From: Brachycybe producta
Taxonomy: Eukaryota > Arthropoda > Diplopoda > Playtdesmida > Andrognathidae
NCBI GenBank assembly: GCA_036925085.1
Contig: JAUPFP010000002.1
Coordinates: 2,502,550 to 2,566,549 of the forward strand
Reading direction: 5' to 3'
Length of the DNA: 64,000 nucleotides
Position 1 is the stretch's first letter; each line of letters opens with the position of its first letter. Positions 51,006-59,615 of the stretch are shown piece after piece. The position numbers and the translations under genes were made by a program. The notes under the pieces are model-generated. The model was given only the letters and a program-made list of their open reading frames with translations, made no database searches and had not been told where the DNA came from.

Positions 51006-51479
51006 ACCAGCAACATGCCGATTTAACCCAATATACAGTATATAGAAGGGTGGAATACATAAAATCTTAGAATGGGGTTACTAACCAAGATCAACTGGTC
51101 TGGCATTCCACATAGGCCGAATCAAAAAATGGCGTTGTGTCAAAAATGGCTAAATTTGCGTTCAATTTAACCCGAAATATATAGTTTTGCTTTTTGGCTT
51201 AAAAAAATAAAAAAAAAATATCCCAATTTAGAAAAAAATCGGTCTGGCAGTCTAAAGATGTCACCAACATGCTGCGAGACTGATTCAAACTTCACGCAAA
51301 TTGCGTTCAATTTAACCTAAAATATATAGCTTTGACTCTTGGCTCAGAAATCAGTTAATAATGTCCATATCAAGAAAACCATCATGCTGCCAGACCATGT
51401 CAAAGTGCAAATGTTTAGCAAGTGAAGAATGTTACTGACAACCTAAGATTATACTAGGAGTATTTCCGAGCCTATTGGC

Positions 51480-52150
51480 ATGTTTCTTACAAGGAGTGTT
51501 TCTGAATCTCTAGGAGAGTTCCTGATAGAGACCAAAAGTAGTAACATATTTTGGCCTCATTCCATCCCATTAGGGCTTTGTCATTCAATCATTCCTAATT
51601 TCCCAGGTCACATCAGTCTCACAAGTCCCATGAGTCCCACCTGTCCAATCTATTTTTATTTAGCTCTATCTCATAGGATTGGATGAGATGAGATTCTTCA
51701 TAAATGAGTTCCGATTATGGTCTCTAGAACTTCCCAAGCCTCTGTGAGTATTTCTAACATTTCAGGAGTGTTTCTGGCCCTCTTAGCATGTTTCTGGCCT
51801 TGTCGGAGTGTTTCTGAAGCTCTAGGAAAGTTTTAAGCCGTTTGGAGTGTATCTGAGCCTCTAGGCATCCTATAGCCTATAAGAATATTTCTGGTATTCT
51901 AAAAATGTGCCGGAGTCTTTAAGAATGATTGGAATCATCTAGCAATGTTTCTAAACATACAGGAGTTCTGAATATCTAGATGTGTTTCTGAAACACTGTG
52001 TGCTCAGAAACACTCCTAGAGGCTCAGAACCATTTCTAGAGGCTCAGAACCATTTCTAGAGGCTCAGAACCATTTCTAGAGGCTCAGAACCATTCCTAGA
52101 GGCTCGGAACCATTCCTAGAGGCTCGGAACCATTCCTAGAGGCTGAGAAA
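51480..52150. repeat. Degenerate minisatellite with regular 20-bp core
   Basis: 51480-51980 holds diverged units around gtttctgagcctctaggag. 51998-52150 holds about seven regular inverted units of ctagaggctcagaaccattt. No coding sense. Confidence 0.8.
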
Positions 52151-52239
52151 TGCCCCTAAAGACACTAGCGTTAGCCCACTAGTACTTGCAGAGAGCATTG
52201 AAAGTGAAAACTACGGTACCCCTTATAGAACGTTTAAAT

Positions 52240-52355
52240 TACTAATTTATTGACTTAGTATCTCAATATATTGACTTAGTATCTCAATTTACTGACTTAG
52301 TATCTCAATTTACTGACTTAGTATCTCAATTTACTGACTTAGTATCTCAATTTAC
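52240..52355. repeat. 21-bp tandem repeat at provirus insertion site
   Basis: About five units of tgacttagtatctcaattta plus c, directly abutting the 5' LTR. The provirus inserted at or next to ttac within the repeat. Confidence 0.85.
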
Positions 52356-53029
52356 TGTTACCTGTAGAATTCAGGTAACAAAATCTCACACTTTTTATTT
52401 TTTATTTTTGTGTAGAAATATAATACATAAACCAGTTCCTCCTCTTTCCCCCCCCCTTTTTTGTTTTTACCCAAACAAACACACAAAAGAAAAAACCGCC
52501 ACTTGAAAGAAATAGGCCTATCCAAAACCTTACTGTAGGCTAAACATAAAGTTTTAAAAGCAAAAATGCTCCCCTCTCAAAAACTTTTAAAGAAACAAAA
52601 TTCTCCCCTATTTAAACTTAAAAAATCCCATTTATTACCCCTCCTTAAAATTCATTCTGCTTCTTAACTTCATTATATAACCCCTGTTGACTTTTATCCC
52701 CCTTCCTCTTCTCTTGAAAATACCCAGACATGAGAACTGTCTGGAGAATGAGGAAACAAACAAAATTCCCCCCTCACAGCCCTAGGCCATCTAGCAACCC
52801 AAACAAACAAGACCAAAACAGCCAAGTTCACACAAAAAACCCAGACAGGAAGAAAAAAATAAAAAATAATTTTTTGTATGTGTATGATGAAGAAACATGT
52901 AGAATCTATGCCCCAACATAGATCTTGCATGGTTCTTTATGTATTTTAATATGTATGTGTCTACAAATTATGTAAATTAACCATTAACCAATGGGAAGCC
53001 TCCAGTGCAAGCCTATGAAGGCCATTTCC

Positions 53030-53036
53030 TATAAAA
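53030..53036 (+). promoter_or_regulatory. LTR TATA box
   Basis: TATAAAA within tttcctataaaatggcc, with aaccaatggg about 40 bases upstream. Transcription would start near 53060. The same element is at 63946-63952 in the 3' LTR. Confidence 0.65.
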
Positions 53037-53169
53037 TGGCCAAAAGTTGGCTCAGAAAATTATTAGGACTTTGGCTTTTCAGCCATCTACACTGGAGACT
53101 TCTCAGCAGTGAATCTTCTACTAGGTAAGAGTATTTGAAGGAGACACATATCTGAGCACTGGTTTCCAA

Positions 53170-53460
53170 ATCACTGGAGTACTGTGGTTCAGACTGTGTC
53201 TAATCAAAATATTGCTTAACTACCTTGAGAAAGGATAGCTAAACTGATTTTTTGCAGTCTACAATTGGGGTACTATGGTGCTAAAAGTTTCCTTTCCTTT
53301 GGAGTACTGTTAGGCCTAAAAGTTTCCATTTGGAGTACTATAGAAACTATTGGTTTCCATTTATTTGGAGTACTGTAGTGACTATTGGTTTCCATACTTT
53401 GGAGTACTGTAGGACTTATTGGTTTCCAAGTTAGGAGTACTGTAGCTCCAAGGGTTCCCA
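53170..53460 (+). repeat. LTR-internal tandem repeat with GGAGTACTG core
   Basis: Seven diverged units of about 35-45 bp share ttggagtactgtag and tattggtttccat. The core AGTACT is palindromic. Located just downstream of the predicted start site, in the transcribed leader. Confidence 0.8.
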
Positions 53461-53996
53461 GTGAGGAACTATAAAGAAAAATCAGTTTGGCTAGTGTGGA
53501 GGATTCTACATCATCATGGATTTCTATATGTGGATTACATTTTATATGTAAGTGTTATATGTATTTTCTTTTACTATTATTTTTATTTTTTATTGACAAT
53601 ATTTAGCTTTTTATACTTTTATTTCATTTTAATGGTCATATTACTCATAGCCTTATTTTTCATTTTCTACACATTTTTTCAAATATTATAAACATGTAAT
53701 TTCTCAAACCCAATTTTTAAGTTAATCTTATTGTAATATCAATTTTTGTTTAATTGATTAACCCTATGAAAAAATTCCTAAAATAATCCTTTTATAATAT
53801 TTTGGTAAAGGTCATGTTAATCCCCATTTATATGTTTATATGAATTAAAATAAAATATTCTTTAACTTAAATAAAATTTGAGTCAATTTGATTTATTTTT
53901 TATGGGCCTTCATTGACCCCGAACCTTAAGTCAAAATTAACTTCAGTTGGTTATTTTCAACAATAAAGCTATACAGCCGGAAAACAACCAACAAAA

Positions 53997-54014
53997 TGGT
54001 GCAGTCGACAGGAT
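53997..54014 (+). other. Primer-binding site, tRNA-Ser-like
   Basis: TGGTGCAGTCGACAGGAT starts three bases after the LTR. Its complement ends ...CGACTGCACCA, matching the 3' end of a serine tRNA acceptor stem except for the discriminator position, which could pair as G-U. Several Gypsy-family elements are known to prime with tRNA-Ser. Confidence 0.65.
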
Positions 54015-54084
54015 CTTAAATTTTTTTTTGGAAGAACTAAATTAAATCAAATTGACTCTGACCCTTTTATTTTACTAGCATATA

Positions 54085-54546
54085 ATGAATGATCCCTATC
54101 TAATTCCATGTCCTTTTAAGAAAAATCATTGTCTTATAAAAGCCACCAAGTACAACAGTCATTATATGAGATGCCAGTATAGCCCCCGAAATTTACCAAC
54201 GGTCTGCCCCAGCTCCTCACCTTCTCAAAATTGGGTAAGCCAGCCTGTATTTAACCTTCCACCACCTATAGAAGATTGGGATAAAGAAATTCAAGAACAA
54301 TTTGGGGTAGTTCAGGTTGTAGAACCCTATATTGATGAACTCAGTCTAAAAGCCATTACTTGTTCTGAAAACTGGGAGGATGAAACCTACACTGAGGAAG
54401 ATATCCGAAAACTAGAAGAAGAGGCCCGAGCAGCTCCCAAGTACAGAAGATTTGTAAATTCCAATGAACTGAGTTACATGACAAAAACCCAAAAAAGAGA
54501 ATATATTGCAAGAATTAGTAATAGACCAGTAAGACCAACTCAATAA
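54085..54546 (+). CDS. Provirus ORF1: GTSF1-like CHHC zinc-finger protein
   Basis: A 153-aa protein upstream of gag. Residues 9-30 form a CHHC finger: C9, H15, H26, C30 (C-x5-H-x10-H-x3-C), with CPFKKNH at its start, the form seen in GTSF1/Asterix, U11-48K and TRM13. A second finger is lost or vestigial: CP at 41-42 without the histidines. Three tryptophans lie in acidic or polar segments (W50, W65 in PPPIEDWDKEI, W97 in SENWEDE). GTSF1 proteins, as I recall, carry a very similar EDWDK segment that contacts PIWI. The C-terminus is charged (EEDIRKLEEEARAAPKYRR). It starts at the first ATG after the primer site. It shares gag's frame but two stops (54544, 54607) separate them. Known GTSF1 acts in piRNA silencing and binds tRNA; this protein's role is inferred. 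Alternative: an N-terminal gag domain with a chance finger. Confidence 0.75.
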   Translation: MNDPYLIPCPFKKNHCLIKATKYNSHYMRCQYSPRNLPTVCPSSSPSQNWVSQPVFNLPPPIEDWDKEIQEQFGVVQVVEPYIDELSLKAITCSENWEDETYTEEDIRKLEEEARAAPKYRRFVNSNELSYMTKTQKREYIARISNRPVRPTQ

Positions 54547-54578
54547 TACTTTGGAAATAAAACACCTCTTGTTTCATC

Positions 54579-55584
54579 ATGGCTCAGGCTCAGCCAAACG
54601 CTCATCTAAATTTCACCTCTAATTCCGAGCTTTTCGGGAGATGAAAAAGGTCCTACTGCGGAAGATTTTTTTCATCATCTAGAGGATGTTGCCCATCTGG
54701 CAGAATGGAATGAGGCATTCCAAATAATTATTTTCAGGTCCAAGTGTCGAGGTTTGGCAGCTGATTTTCTAAGAGACCGTCCAGAAGTAAAAGAAATAAC
54801 CTCACTATCGGATTTAAGATCTCTTATTAAACAAAGATTTCAGCCAACAGAGCCAAGGCAAATAACCCTACAGAAATTTTTTGAAGCTAAACAGGGACAT
54901 GGTGAAACAGCCATAGAATTTATTTCCAAAGTACGCACATTTGGTAGGGCAGTAATTGAAGGAACTCCTACCAGAGATCAAATTGTTACTAGAGATAGTA
55001 TGATACAGGCCCAAATCATAAAAGGGTTGTTACCTAAAGTCCGGAGATTTGTCCTGTCTAGAAACCCTAGAAATCTTGATGAAACCATACAAATAGTGTT
55101 GGCAGATGAAGAAAATGATAAACTTACCCAGACAAAATATGGAGTAAACACAATTGAGGTAGAGAAAGATAAAGAAATAGAAGACCTCAAAACAAGAATA
55201 AAAGGACTAGAAGAAGACTATAAGAAGAAAATCATGGCTCTTGATAAACCTAACTCAGATATGAAAGGATTCACATCTCCAGCAGATCAAGCACCACCAA
55301 AGCCACACACCTATGTATGTTTTAAATGTCAGAAACCAGGTCATTTTGCAAAAGATTGTAGAATGCCTACAAATCTACCACAGCACAGCAGACCACCAAC
55401 ACGATGTTATACATGTAATAGGCTAGGTCATACCAGTAAATATTGTCAAAATACCAATAGGAATAATCAGCAGGGAAATTTTCAAAGACATTATAATCAT
55501 CAGCCGAATTTTCAGAGACAGGGAAATAATCAGGGGCATGGAAACTTTCAGAGATCATCCAACTACCAAAGACAGGGAAACTAA
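54579..55584 (+). pseudogene. gag: Provirus gag, frame break near N-terminus
   Basis: The likely start ATG at 54579 (MAQAQPNAHLNF) stops at 54642. The main gag frame is open from 54610 to 55584 but has no early ATG. A one-base change between about 54610 and 54640 would explain the break; a non-AUG start is another option. The main frame has a capsid-like retrotransposon gag region (FFHHLEDVAHLAEWNEAF, LRSLIKQRFQPTEP), a coiled basic segment (KEIEDLKTRIKGLEEDYKKK) and two CCHC knuckles, CFKCQKPGHFAKDC and CYTCNRLGHTSKYC. The tail is Asn/Gln-rich (repeated FQRxGN units). It ends at TAA 55582-55584, directly after the frameshift site. Confidence 0.85.
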
Positions 55585-55642
55585 AAACTCCCTCAGGTAA
55601 ACTTGCATGTCAAAAAGGGAGAAGACATTTTAAATCATGCAA
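55575..55642 (+). promoter_or_regulatory. Gag-pol -1 frameshift signal with predicted pseudoknot
   Basis: The slippery heptamer GGGAAAC (55575-55581) is in register as G GGA AAC in the gag frame and is followed at once by the gag TAA. A -1 slip enters the pol frame at 55581. Six bases later CTCCCT (55588-55593) pairs with AGGGAG (55616-55621). The loop TTGCATG (55603-55609) pairs perfectly with CATGCAA (55636-55642), giving an H-type pseudoknot. The pol frame is open from 55530. Confidence 0.82.
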
Positions 55643-58600
55643 AATGGTGAACAACATTAGAGAAAAAACTCACGCATGTCCCATATTCTCTGCATGCATT
55701 CTGGGCCACAACCTAAACATATTGTATGATACTGGAGCTGCTATATCAGTTATTTCTAGGTCCATGTTTAAGTTGTTAAATGAAAAATATGGCCCCCAAC
55801 TAGAAAAACTAAACAAAGGAGATAATGTTGAAATTATTGCTGCTAATGGTGAACCCTTTCCTACTATGGGTTTGTATCTGTTTCCTCTAAAGCTGAATAA
55901 ACAGAAGACCGAAAAAGTCATTATGTATGTAAGCGAAAAGGATCTTTCTCCTAAATACCAAATAATTTTTGGTATAAATGCAATTAAACATTTGGGTCTT
56001 AAATACGATCCAACAAATGATTGCATTTTCTACAAAGGAAAGGAGATACAAATTTATAGGAAAGGAGAAGCCATAAAAATCTTAAATTCTGTTCAAACAT
56101 GGCCAAGAAACCTACAATGGGTTGCTGATGTTTTAAATAAAACAGAAGAGAGGCATCACGATAAATTGCAACAACTCCTAACTAGCTATTCAGACATTTT
56201 TGCATGCAGTCTAAAAGATCTACAACCAACAAGCAGGGTAACACAGGAAATCCATTTGACAGATCTAGCTCCTGTTTACATTAGGCCGTACAAGGTACCT
56301 CAAAAACAGGAGGCAATTTTGCAGGAGAAAATAGATGAGTTGCTTGAGGCCAACATTATAAAGCCCTCAGTGAGCCCTTACAGTGCTCCTTGCATGTTGG
56401 TAGGAAAACCTGATGGAAGTCACCGCTTAGTGGTTGACTTTCGAGCCTTGAATAAAAAGGTAATTGGGGATAAATATCCTCTACCTGAACTCATCAGTGT
56501 TAGCAACCAATTAGGCAAAGCTACATACTTTTCTACTCTAGATCTAGCCAGTGGATTTCACCAAATCCCAGTAGAGAAAAATGACCAACATAAGTTAGGG
56601 TTCAGTACAACTTCAGGTCATTATGAGTTTGTTAGATCACCAATGGGGTTGAAAACATCCCCAAATGTGTATCAAAGGCTAATGGATGATGTTCTGAAAG
56701 ATTTCAAGGGAAAAATCTGCTTTGTATATATGGATGACATAATAATTTACAGCAACACCATTGAGGAACACTTTGACAGACTTAGACAGATATTTCAAAG
56801 ACTAAGGGAAGCAAATTTGAAGGCAAAACCCTCAAAGTGTATTTTTCTAAAAACAGAAATAAATTACTTGGGACACACATTTAAACAGGGATTCATGAAA
56901 CCAGGCCCAAACAAGATAGAAGCTATAGAAAAATTTCCCAGGCCCCACAATGTGAAGAAAATACAAAGTTTTCTTGGTCTGGTAAATTTTTACAGGAGAT
57001 TCATTCCTGATTGTGCCAAGGTAGCAGCACCTCTAACAAGGTTGCTGGGAAAAGATGTTCTCTTTCATTGGACTAATGAATGTGAGCAAAGCTTTCGTAT
57101 CCTTAAAGAAAGTTTAACTTCCTCTCCTGTTCTGGTAATGCCTGATTTCAATCAGCCATTTTATCTAACAACAGATGCCAGTAACTTTGCAATTGGTGCC
57201 ATTTTGGAGCAAAAAGTAAATGGATGCTTACATCCAATTTCATATGCTAGCAGAAAACTGAACCCAGCTGAACAAAATTATTCAACCACCTGGAAAGAAG
57301 CACTAGCCTGTGTATATGGTGTGAATTATTTTAGGTACTACTTAATGGGTAGACCATTTACCTTAATAACAGACCATAAACCCTTACAGTATCTTATGAC
57401 CATGAAGAAGGATAAGGCTATGTTAACTAGATGGGCCCTTCAGTTACAACAATACAACTTTGAAATTAAATACAGAGAAGGAAAAAACAATGGAAATGCT
57501 GATGCCCTCAGCCGAAACCCTCCAGAAGAAGTAAATGTGCTACAACAAAACATTTCAATATGGGAAGAAAAAGACATAGTAGCTGACCAAAACAAATGCT
57601 CAGAATTAAAACCTTTCATAGACTACCTTTCAGGATACCCTTCCACCCCACAGGTTCAAAAGGAAGTACAAAAAGCAAGACTGTCACTCAATGAAGATGG
57701 TTGGTTGATTAAGACAGATGAATCCACAGCCAAATTAGTGGTACCCAAACAAAAAAGGGCTCATGTCTTGGCAATGTGCCATGATGCAGCATTTTCTGGA
57801 CATCTGGGTATTGAAAAAACTCAGAACAGGGTTGAGAAGAAATTTTTTTGGAAAACTCTTAAACCAGATGTCCGAAAATACTGTGAATCGTGTGAATCTT
57901 GCCAGGAAAAGAAAAAACCAGTGGGAAAGGTGTCTCTAATTAAATTTCCTCCTCCATCAAAACCATTTGAAAGGCTAGGACTTGACATTTTAGGGCCATT
58001 ACCTACATCCAACAAAGGTAATAAATACATAGCTGTAATCTGTGATTACCTCTCAAAATATCCTGAGGCATTTGCCATCCCAGACCAGAAAGCTGAAACC
58101 ATAGCAGCACTTTTGGTGAAGGAAATCTTTTCAAGGTATGGTTGTTGTAGGGAACTCATAATAGATAGAGGAGCCAATTTCACTTCAGAATTAATTCTGA
58201 ATATGTGCCGATTGCTAGGTATTAAGAAAATATTTACCTCAGCATACCATCCACAAACTGATGGTCTAGTCGAGCGTTTCAATGGAACGCTAATGACAAT
58301 GCTCTCCCACTTTGTCGAAAACGATCAAAGGAATTGGGATGATGAATTGCCTTTAGTGTTAATGGCTTATCGAAGTGCTACACATTCTAGCACTAAAGAA
58401 ACACCCTACTATCTCCTGTTTGGACAAGATATGAGTTTACCTTACGACATCCTAACCAGCAAACCAGCACTAATTTACAACATTGAAGACTATGGCAAAG
58501 TTCTCACACGAAGATTACAGTCTGCATATCAAACAGCTAGAGAGGCCTTAGAAGTTGCTGCTGAGAAGCAACTAAAATATCAATCAAAGGGAAGGAAAAT

Positions 58601-59615
58601 GAAAGAATTTCAACCTGGGGACAAGGTTTATTTATATGTTCCCCATGTTCCTGTAGGAAAAACAAAAAAATTGGCAAAATTGTGTAGAGGTCCATATAGA
58701 ATTTTGGAACAGACATCTCCAGTCAACTATAAAGTTCAACACAAATATCATAATAGGGACATCCAAATTGTGCATGTTGAGCGGTTAAAGCTAGCAAAAG
58801 AAAACAGGCCCTGGGATCTCCAGGAAACACCAGATGATGATTCAAAAGGCAAATCAATTGAAAAGGGTGTACCAAAAGACCAAAGTTCTGATGAAGAATC
58901 AAATGAAAATTTTGATGACTCTGGGAGCCCAAAACTACCAGGAATTACACGTACTGAAAAACGGAAACATACCGGGGAACCATCCCACAAATATGGTCTA
59001 AGAAGCAAAGGTCCTGAAAATCTTTTACCTCCCCTAGTCCCAAGAAAACGCACAAGGCGTAGTACACAAACCACTCAAAATGAAAGTGTGACGGAATCAG
59101 AGGGGGAAGTTTCAATAGAACAGAGAATAGGAAATGAAGAAGCACTGCCCGAAATTAATCTAGAAGGATTAAGAGAAGCACTAAGGATAGCAATGGATGA
59201 AAACTCACAACGAGTTAGCCCCAAAATGGGAAATCAACCAGGACAAACTAGCACAAGGTTAGTAGAAGCTGATATCGATGGTCCAAATACTAGCACAATG
59301 CTAGAAAAAGACAAAGAACCTTGTAGCACAGAAATGGAAACAGAGCCGAACAAGGACATAGCTACTAAAACAGGGTTAACAGATAGTGAGACTGAGACAT
59401 CCAATTCAAGTACAATACCTGATAATAGGAACTCAGTAGGTACCTCAGAAATTCTTCCAGTAGCAGGAACAAGCAATGATGTAAATGTAGAAACTGAAGC
59501 GAGTACTTCAAAAGAAGATGAAGGAAATGTAGCAGATCGTTGGTTAGATGCCCTGGCAAAAGCTTTAAACTCCCTGATAAAAAGGTCTATTGGAAGAAAT
59601 CCAAATAGATGTTAG
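55581..59615 (+). CDS. pol: Provirus pol: protease, RT, RNase H, integrase
   Basis: Made by frameshift from gag; an internal ATG at 55644 is used for numbering (1,323 aa). Protease: DTG at 29-31. RT: YMDD at 362-365, with LVVDFRALNKKV and SPMGLKTSPNVYQ upstream. RNase H: catalytic D511 in TTDASNFAIGA. Integrase: HHCC zinc site (H713, H720, C750, C753), D781, D841 and E877 (D,D-35-E), then GPY at 1016-1018. From about 1050 to the end is a 270-residue Ser/Thr/Glu-rich tail with no known domain, longer than usual for Metaviridae. The DTG, YMDD and DD35E residues are intact. The 3' end overlaps env by seven bases (ATGTTAG). Confidence 0.95.
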   Translation, partial: LKTPSGKLACQKGRRHFKSCKMVNNIREKTHACPIFSACILGHNLNILYDTGAAISVISRSMFKLLNEKYGPQLEKLNKGDNVEIIAANGEPFPTMGLYLFPLKLNKQKTEKVIMYVSEKDLSPKYQIIFGINAIKHLGLKYDPTNDCIFYKGKEIQIYRKGEAIKILNSVQTWPRNLQWVADVLNKTEERHHDKLQQLLTSYSDIFACSLKDLQPTSRVTQEIHLTDLAPVYIRPYKVPQKQEAILQEKIDELLEANIIKPSVSPYSAPCMLVGKPDGSHRLVVDFRALNKKVIGDKYPLPELISVSNQLGKATYFSTLDLASGFHQIPVEKNDQHKLGFSTTSGHYEFVRSPMGLKTSPNVYQRLMDDVLKDFKGKICFVYMDDIIIYSNTIEEHFDRLRQIFQRLREANLKAKPSKCIFLKTEINYLGHTFKQGFMKPGPNKIEAIEKFPRPHNVKKIQSFLGLVNFYRRFIPDCAKVAAPLTRLLGKDVLFHWTNECEQSFRILKESLTSSPVLVMPDFNQPFYLTTDASNFAIGAILEQKVNGCLHPISYASRKLNPAEQNYSTTWKEALACVYGVNYFRYYLMGRPFTLITDHKPLQYLMTMKKDKAMLTRWALQLQQYNFEIKYREGKNNGNADALSRNPPEEVNVLQQNISIWEEKDIVADQNKCSELKPFIDYLSGYPSTPQVQKEVQKARLSLNEDGWLIKTDESTAKLVVPKQKRAHVLAMCHDAAFSGHLGIEKTQNRVEKKFFWKTLKPDVRKYCESCESCQEKKKPVGKVSLIKFPPPSKPFERLGLDILGPLPTSNKGNKYIAVICDYLSKYPEAFAIPDQKAETIAALLVKEIFSRYGCCRELIIDRGANFTSELILNMCRLLGIKKIFTSAYHPQTDGLVERFNGTLMTMLSHFVENDQRNWDDELPLVLMAYRSATHSSTKETPYYLLFGQDMSLPYDILTSKPALIYNIEDYGKVLTRRLQSAYQTAREALEVAAEKQLKYQSKGRKMKEFQPGDKVYLYVPHVPVGKTKKLAKLCRGPYRILEQTSPVNYKVQHKYHNRDIQIVHVERLKLAKENRPWDLQETPDDDSKGKSIEKGVPKDQSSDEESNENFDDSGSPKLPGITRTEKRKHTGEPSHKYGLRSKGPENLLPPLVPRKRTRRSTQTTQNESVTESEGEVSIEQRIGNEEALPEINLEGLREALRIAMDENSQRVSPKMGNQPGQTSTRLVEADIDGPNTSTMLEKDKEPCSTEMETEPNKDIATKTGLTDSETETSNSSTIPDNRNSVGTSEILPVAGTSNDVNVETEASTSKEDEGNVADRWLDALAKALNSLIKRSIGRNPNRC

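Larger units (their letters stand above)
52356..53993 (+). repeat. Provirus 5' LTR
   Basis: Begins TGTTACCTGTAGAATTCAGG at the point where the 3' copy begins (63271). The end is set at ..CCAACA, three bases before the primer site, giving TGTT...AACA ends and about 1,638 bp. It contains a hairpin (ccagaca/tgtctgg near 52725-52745), a TATA box at 53030, GGAGTACTG tandem repeats at 53170-53460 and AATAAA sites near 53846, 53870 and 53972. The 3' boundary is inferred. Confidence 0.85.

Noticed and set aside
52694..52930. 63-residue plus-strand and 78-residue minus-strand frames, duplicated at 63610-63846
   Set aside because: They lie wholly in the LTR U3 upstream of the TATA box. They are duplicated only because the LTR is.
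53461..53691. 76-residue frame in the LTR leader
   Set aside because: AT-rich, Phe/Tyr/Ile-rich low complexity inside R-U5, with no domain.
54085..54546. ORF1 as a retroviral nucleocapsid CCHC knuckle
   Set aside because: Ligand order and spacing are CHHC (C-x5-H-x10-H-x3-C), not C-x2-C-x4-H-x4-C. Gag has its own two CCHC knuckles.
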